Source of the DNA: Opitutaceae bacterium
GTDB lineage: Bacteria; Verrucomicrobiota; Verrucomicrobiia; Opitutales; Opitutaceae
Length of the DNA: 64,000 nt
Assembly: GCA_028688225.1 (NCBI GenBank)
Contig: JAQTYQ010000009.1
Coordinates: 1-64,000 of the forward strand
Direction of reading: 5' to 3'
In this document: positions 58,221-64,000 of the stretch, piece by piece
Numbering within the stretch: the first letter of the stretch is position 1
Layout: every line of letters starts with the position of its first letter
Translations under genes and position numbers: made by a program
Notes under the pieces: model-generated
What the model saw: the letters and a program-made list of their open reading frames with translations, nothing else
Databases searched by the model: none
Told to the model about the DNA's origin: nothing

Positions 58221-59420
58221 ATGCCGCCGGAAAATTCCAGCACCAGCCGCGACCCCGCCCGGCGGAACCGGGATCGGGCCGGGTCGGTCATCCTCCTTGT
58301 GCTGATGACGCTGCTCCTGACTGCATTTGCGCTGACGAAGTACCTGGAAAAGACGGCCATCGACCTGCTGGCGGATGCCCGCGAGGTCCGGGCCGAGCGG
58401 CTGCGGGTCGAGGCCTATTCGGCGCTGGAGACGGTGCTCGCCGTGCTGCAGGAGTTCCGCGCCGTCGACGGCGCCCTGCACAGCCCGGCGGAAGGCTGGG
58501 GCGCGCCGCTGGAGTTTGCCGGCTATGCGCCGCCCGAGGGCCTGACGGTCGAGGCCGCGCTGGAGGATGAGAGCGGCAAGATCCCGCTGCCGCAGGCCGA
58601 CTTCCAGACCTTGCGCGATCTCTTCCTGCTCCTGGGGCAGAAACAATCCGATGCCGAGCGCCTGGCGGACGCGCTGCTGGTCTGGATGCAGGCGGACTAT
58701 GAGCCGGTCGACTCCTTCAGCGCGCGGGCGACCGACTATGAGCGCGATACCCTCCCGCACGATCCACCCCTGCGCTCCCTGCACTCGTTCGCCGAGCTCG
58801 CCTCCATCCGGTACGTGCGCGACCTGCTCTTTGACGAGCAGGGCCGGCCCAATGAGCTGTGGCAGCGTTTTGTCGACAGCGTGTCGCTGTACGACTTCGA
58901 GCGACCCAACCTCAACGGCGCTTCGGCGACGACCCTGGGCGCGCTGGGTGGCTACGACGCCGCCGGCGTCCGGGTCCTCACCGACTATCTGGGCGGGGCC
59001 GGCGCCTACACGCAGCAGGGGCCGGACTATTTCCGGACGACGCAGGAGGTGACGGCGCTGGTGGGCCAGACGGCGACGTCGGCGCGGCTCGACACGCAGG
59101 TGCACTGCCTGCGGATCAACGTCACGGTGCGCGAGGGGCGGACGGCGTTCCGCCTGACCGCCGTCGTGGCGCCGCCCGGCGAGGCCGCACTGCCTCCGGC
59201 CGCCCCGCCGGCTGCTGCCGGCAGCAACACCACCGGGCAGGATGCCACCGATTCCACCAGCAGCGCGGCGGCCTCCACCGCCACCCCGCCGGCCGCCCCC
59301 GCCGCCGACACCGCCAGCGGGACCCAGACCGCGTTGAATTATCCCTTTACCCTGCTCGAGATTCGCGAGAATGATGAGATCACCGGCAGCTTCCCTTCCG
59401 CCCAACCCGCGCCTGAATGA
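58221..59420 (+). CDS. gspK: General secretion pathway protein GspK-like
   Basis: GSVILLVLMTLLLTAFALTKYLEKTAIDLLADAREVRAERLRVEAYSALE...DESGKIPLPQADFQTLRDLF. Confidence 0.8.
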   Translation: MPPENSSTSRDPARRNRDRAGSVILLVLMTLLLTAFALTKYLEKTAIDLLADAREVRAERLRVEAYSALETVLAVLQEFRAVDGALHSPAEGWGAPLEFAGYAPPEGLTVEAALEDESGKIPLPQADFQTLRDLFLLLGQKQSDAERLADALLVWMQADYEPVDSFSARATDYERDTLPHDPPLRSLHSFAELASIRYVRDLLFDEQGRPNELWQRFVDSVSLYDFERPNLNGASATTLGALGGYDAAGVRVLTDYLGGAGAYTQQGPDYFRTTQEVTALVGQTATSARLDTQVHCLRINVTVREGRTAFRLTAVVAPPGEAALPPAAPPAAAGSNTTGQDATDSTSSAAASTATPPAAPAADTASGTQTALNYPFTLLEIRENDEITGSFPSAQPAPE

Positions 59421-60559
59421 GCGTCCTGCAGAAATTCAAACTGTCCGCCCCCACCGGAAAAAAGGTCGTGCTGCTGCCGGATCACGCCTTTTTCGTCCGG
59501 GTCGTGCCGCTGGCGCCGGGTCTGCCGCCGGAGGAAATCCCGGCGCAGGTCGAGCTGGCGCTGGAGGGATTGTCGCCGTTCCCGGTCCCCCAGCTTTGCT
59601 ACGGCTATTTTCATCCGCCCGGCGCCGACCGCCTGCTGGTCTATGCCGCCTACCGGCGGCGCTTCACCGTGGAGGACGCGGCGGCCTGGGCCGACGCCGA
59701 CGCGGTGCTGCCGGCGTTTGCGGCCTGGCTGGGGCTGGCGCCGGCCGGTCCGCTGGCGCTGCTGGTGACCGGCGCGGATTTCATCACCGCGCTCGGGTGG
59801 GACGGGCGCGACGCCGTGCCCGCCGTCGTGGCGGCGCAGCCGGTTGCAACCGACGCGTCGCCCGAAACGCGGGCGGCGGCCCGGGCGGCGCTGGTCGCGC
59901 AGTTGCAGCATCTGCCTCCGCCGGTCGAGGTGGCGGCGCCAGCCGGCACCGCCTCCCGCGAGGGTGACGACGAGGTGAAGTTCACCGCCGGGCCGCATAT
60001 CTCCCGCCTCGCCGCCGCGCAGCTGGACCGGCTCGATGTGCGCGACAAGGACGAGCTGGCCGGCCGCCGCCACGACCGGGCGCGCGATCAGCTCCTCTGG
60101 CGGACCTTTCTCGGTTGCGTCGCCGCCATCGTGCTCGCCGGCGCGCTCCAACTCGGCCTCAAGGGCGGCCGGCTGTGGCTCGCCGCCCGTGCCGTCGTGG
60201 CCGCCGCGCAGGCGCCGGCCGTGCGGAGCATCGAGACCAGGCACACCCTCGCCACCCGCATCGAGGAGCTTTCCACGCGCCGGCTCATGCCGATCCGGAT
60301 GCTCGAGATCGTAAATGAGAAGCGTCCGCGGACGATCCAGTTTCTGCGCGTGGCGACCAAGGGGCTCTACGCCCTCGAGATCGAGGGGCAGACCGGCGCG
60401 ACGCCCGATGTCTTCAATTACGAGGCCGCCCTCAAGGAGCTGCCCGCCTGCGCGCAGGTCGATCTCGGCCAGACCGCCGACCGGGGCGGCGTCACGCGCT
60501 TCACCCTCACGGTCACCTTCAAGCCGGAGGCGCTCCGCCCCGCGCCCGCGTCGTCATGA
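59417..60559 (+). CDS. GspL-like inner-membrane protein
   Basis: Position between gspK and gspM-like genes; cytoplasmic domain then one TM (CVAAIVLAGALQLGLKGGRLWLAA). Confidence 0.6.
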   Translation: MSVLQKFKLSAPTGKKVVLLPDHAFFVRVVPLAPGLPPEEIPAQVELALEGLSPFPVPQLCYGYFHPPGADRLLVYAAYRRRFTVEDAAAWADADAVLPAFAAWLGLAPAGPLALLVTGADFITALGWDGRDAVPAVVAAQPVATDASPETRAAARAALVAQLQHLPPPVEVAAPAGTASREGDDEVKFTAGPHISRLAAAQLDRLDVRDKDELAGRRHDRARDQLLWRTFLGCVAAIVLAGALQLGLKGGRLWLAARAVVAAAQAPAVRSIETRHTLATRIEELSTRRLMPIRMLEIVNEKRPRTIQFLRVATKGLYALEIEGQTGATPDVFNYEAALKELPACAQVDLGQTADRGGVTRFTLTVTFKPEALRPAPASS

Positions 60560-61083
60560 AAGCCTTCTTCTTCAGCCGTCATCTGCGGGAAAAAATGCTG
60601 CTGACCGCGCTGCTGGCCCTGGTCGCCCTCACATGGCTAACCCGGGTCGCGCGGGGCGGCCGCGAATTCTGGCGGGACTGGCGGGCCACGGCGACCACGC
60701 TGGCGACGCAGCAGCAGTGGCTCGACCACCGGGCGGACATCGAGGCGGCGGCCACCCGGGCCGTCGCGCACCTGGACCCGTCGCGCACGTTCAGCAGTGC
60801 GCGGCTGCTGGGCGAGCTCAGCACGATCGCCGACCAGGTCGGCGTGCGCAGCAACACCGCGAGCGAAATCCTCGGCACCGAGCGCACGAGCGAGTTTGCC
60901 GTCAACACGGTGCAGTTTGCCATCCGCAACGCCGACCTCGCCGCCATCCTCCGCCTCTGCGGCGGGCTCGACCAGCGCGCGCCCTACCTCGGCCTCGAAC
61001 AGTTCTCGCTCACCGTCAACCCGGCCAACCCAGCCCTGCTCAACGTCACCCTGCGCGTCTCGTCGGTCGAGATCGCACGCTAG
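60556..61083 (+). CDS. GspM-like inner-membrane protein
   Basis: Short N-terminus with TM (KMLLTALLALVALTWLTRVA), position in the T2SS cluster. Confidence 0.55.
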   Translation: MKAFFFSRHLREKMLLTALLALVALTWLTRVARGGREFWRDWRATATTLATQQQWLDHRADIEAAATRAVAHLDPSRTFSSARLLGELSTIADQVGVRSNTASEILGTERTSEFAVNTVQFAIRNADLAAILRLCGGLDQRAPYLGLEQFSLTVNPANPALLNVTLRVSSVEIAR

Positions 61084-61110
61084 GGAATCCGGCTGCGCCG
61101 GATTCCCTAG
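61080..61110. terminator. 31-nt perfect palindrome between convergent gspM and gspF (candidate bidirectional terminator)
   Basis: CTAGGGAATCCGG-CTGCG-CCGGATTCCCTAG; contains both stop codons. Confidence 0.6.
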
Positions 61111-62375
61111 AACTTGAAGCTCGCGCTGAGCGAGAACACCGCGGAGAAGATCGCGTAGCCGAGGAAGCCCACGAAGCTGAAGGCGAAGAGCAGCACGCCG
61201 GTGGAGACGACGCCGGTGAAGACCTGCAGGCGGTGGCTCAGGTCCTTGCGGTAGGTGCGGGCGATCTCCTTGAGGCTGGGCACCACGTTGCCGGTGTTCT
61301 CGCCCACCGCGAGGCGGTCGAGCACGAGGTGGGGGAAGCAGCCGGTGCGGGCGAGCGCGACCGAGAGGCTCTCGCCCTCGAGCACGCGGGCGGTGGCCTC
61401 GGCGAAGGCGCGCCGGTGCGTGCGGTTGGCGATGACGCGCTCGGTCATGCGCAGGGCCTCGGCCGTGGTGATGCCGTTCTCGATCAGCACCGCCAGCGTC
61501 TGGCTGAAGTTCATGACCGTGGCCGTGGTGACGAAATCGCCGGCGAAGGGCAGGCGCAGCACCCACGCGTCGGTGCGCTCGCGGCCGGCGGCGGTGTGCC
61601 GCCAGCGCCAGAAGGAGACGACCGCCAGCCCCAGGGCCAGGAGGACGAACACGCCGTAGCTGATGAAGAAATGGGAGGTGTCGATGAGCAACCGCGTGGC
61701 CAGCGGCAGCCGGCCGCCCAGCGCCGAGAGCAGCGACTCGATCTTCGGCAGCAGGACGAAGAAGAAAAAGATGATCACGCCGATCGCGAGCAGGCAGATG
61801 AACGCCGGATAGGCCATGGCGGTGGCCAGCTTCTGGCGCAGTTCCCGCTGCTCGGTGAAGTGCTGGATGAGGCGCTGGAGCACGTCATTGAGGCTGCCGG
61901 TGGCCTCGCCGGCCTGGATGAGGTTCACCGTCGAGGTGTCGAAGACGCCGGGATATTCCTCCATGGCGCGCGAGAGCGGCCGGCCCTCGCTGAGGTTCTC
62001 CCACAAGCCCCGGCAGAGCGCCCGCAAGGCCGGCTCCTGGATGCGCTGGCTGAGCAGCCGCACGGCCTCGCCGGCGGAAAGTCCACTCCCAGTCAGGTCG
62101 GAAAGCGCCTGCAGGAACGGCAGCCGCTGCCGGCGCGAGACCGCCGCCGATCTCGGATGCCGGATGCCGGGTTTCGGCGAAGGAGTCGGCGCGGAGGCCC
62201 GTTTTCCGCTTTCCGGTCTCCGGTTTCCGGTATCGGTTCCGGCCTCGGCAACGCTCACCGGCGCCAGTCCGCGGGCGGCCAGCACCCGCAGCGCGTCTTT
62301 GCGCGTGGGCGCCTCCAGCTCGGCCGCGACGGAGCGGCCGGCGCGGTCGCGGGCGGTGTAGCTAAAACGGGGCAT
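61107..62375 (-). CDS. gspF: Type II secretion inner-membrane protein GspF
   Basis: MPRFSYTARDRAGRSVAAELEAPTRKDALRVLAARGLAPVSV...LIQAGEATGSLNDVLQRLIQHFTEQRELRQKLATAMAYPAFI. Confidence 0.93.
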   Translation of the reverse strand: MPRFSYTARDRAGRSVAAELEAPTRKDALRVLAARGLAPVSVAEAGTDTGNRRPESGKRASAPTPSPKPGIRHPRSAAVSRRQRLPFLQALSDLTGSGLSAGEAVRLLSQRIQEPALRALCRGLWENLSEGRPLSRAMEEYPGVFDTSTVNLIQAGEATGSLNDVLQRLIQHFTEQRELRQKLATAMAYPAFICLLAIGVIIFFFFVLLPKIESLLSALGGRLPLATRLLIDTSHFFISYGVFVLLALGLAVVSFWRWRHTAAGRERTDAWVLRLPFAGDFVTTATVMNFSQTLAVLIENGITTAEALRMTERVIANRTHRRAFAEATARVLEGESLSVALARTGCFPHLVLDRLAVGENTGNVVPSLKEIARTYRKDLSHRLQVFTGVVSTGVLLFAFSFVGFLGYAIFSAVFSLSASFKF

Positions 62376-62477
62376 ATGGTGGGAGGGCGGAGGCAGGAGG
62401 CGGGAGGCGGGAGGGCCGCCATGGCCGCAATTCGTGTCCGCGGTCCTGCCCCACACCGGTTTCTGGCCCCTGGCGCC

Positions 62478-64000
<1,523 letters not shown>

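Overview
The window is a high-GC bacterial chromosomal segment. Its TonB receptors carry a VVKLSPF motif and its secretion and lysine genes look Opitutaceae/Verrucomicrobia-like; that affiliation is inferred from protein style, not proven. Left part (1-22 kb): degraded IS elements (IS5-, IS200/IS605-, IS1182- and IS3-like), two paralogous TonB-dependent receptors (the first split by an in-frame TAG), two tandem CocE/NonD hydrolases, a GH2/beta-mannosidase-like enzyme, and a 1.5-kaa NHL-repeat/Ig protein whose C-terminus looks like a GlyGly-CTERM signal, directly followed by a rhombosortase-like gene. Middle (22-43.7 kb): dapL, panC, nadB, a HEAT-repeat protein, a Cus-type RND metal-efflux operon, an EamA/amidotransferase pair, a DJ-1/PfpI protein, a MocR/PdxR-type regulator, PhzF and GNAT proteins. 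Right part (43.8-64 kb): a large multi-PAS hybrid histidine kinase, a rhomboid protease, a large TM-anchored protein, a TMTC-like membrane protein with TPRs, and a type II secretion cluster (gspG-M on +, gspF and gspE on -). The most unusual layer is non-coding. Several families of short palindromic elements recur, including a MITE-like family with 20-bp perfect terminal inverted repeats in one copy and a family of three 38-bp palindromes. Related elements are inserted in frame into the signal-peptide regions of the CocE genes, and low-complexity inverted repeats form the N-terminal leaders of the pseudopilin genes. No tRNA, rRNA or CRISPR array was seen.
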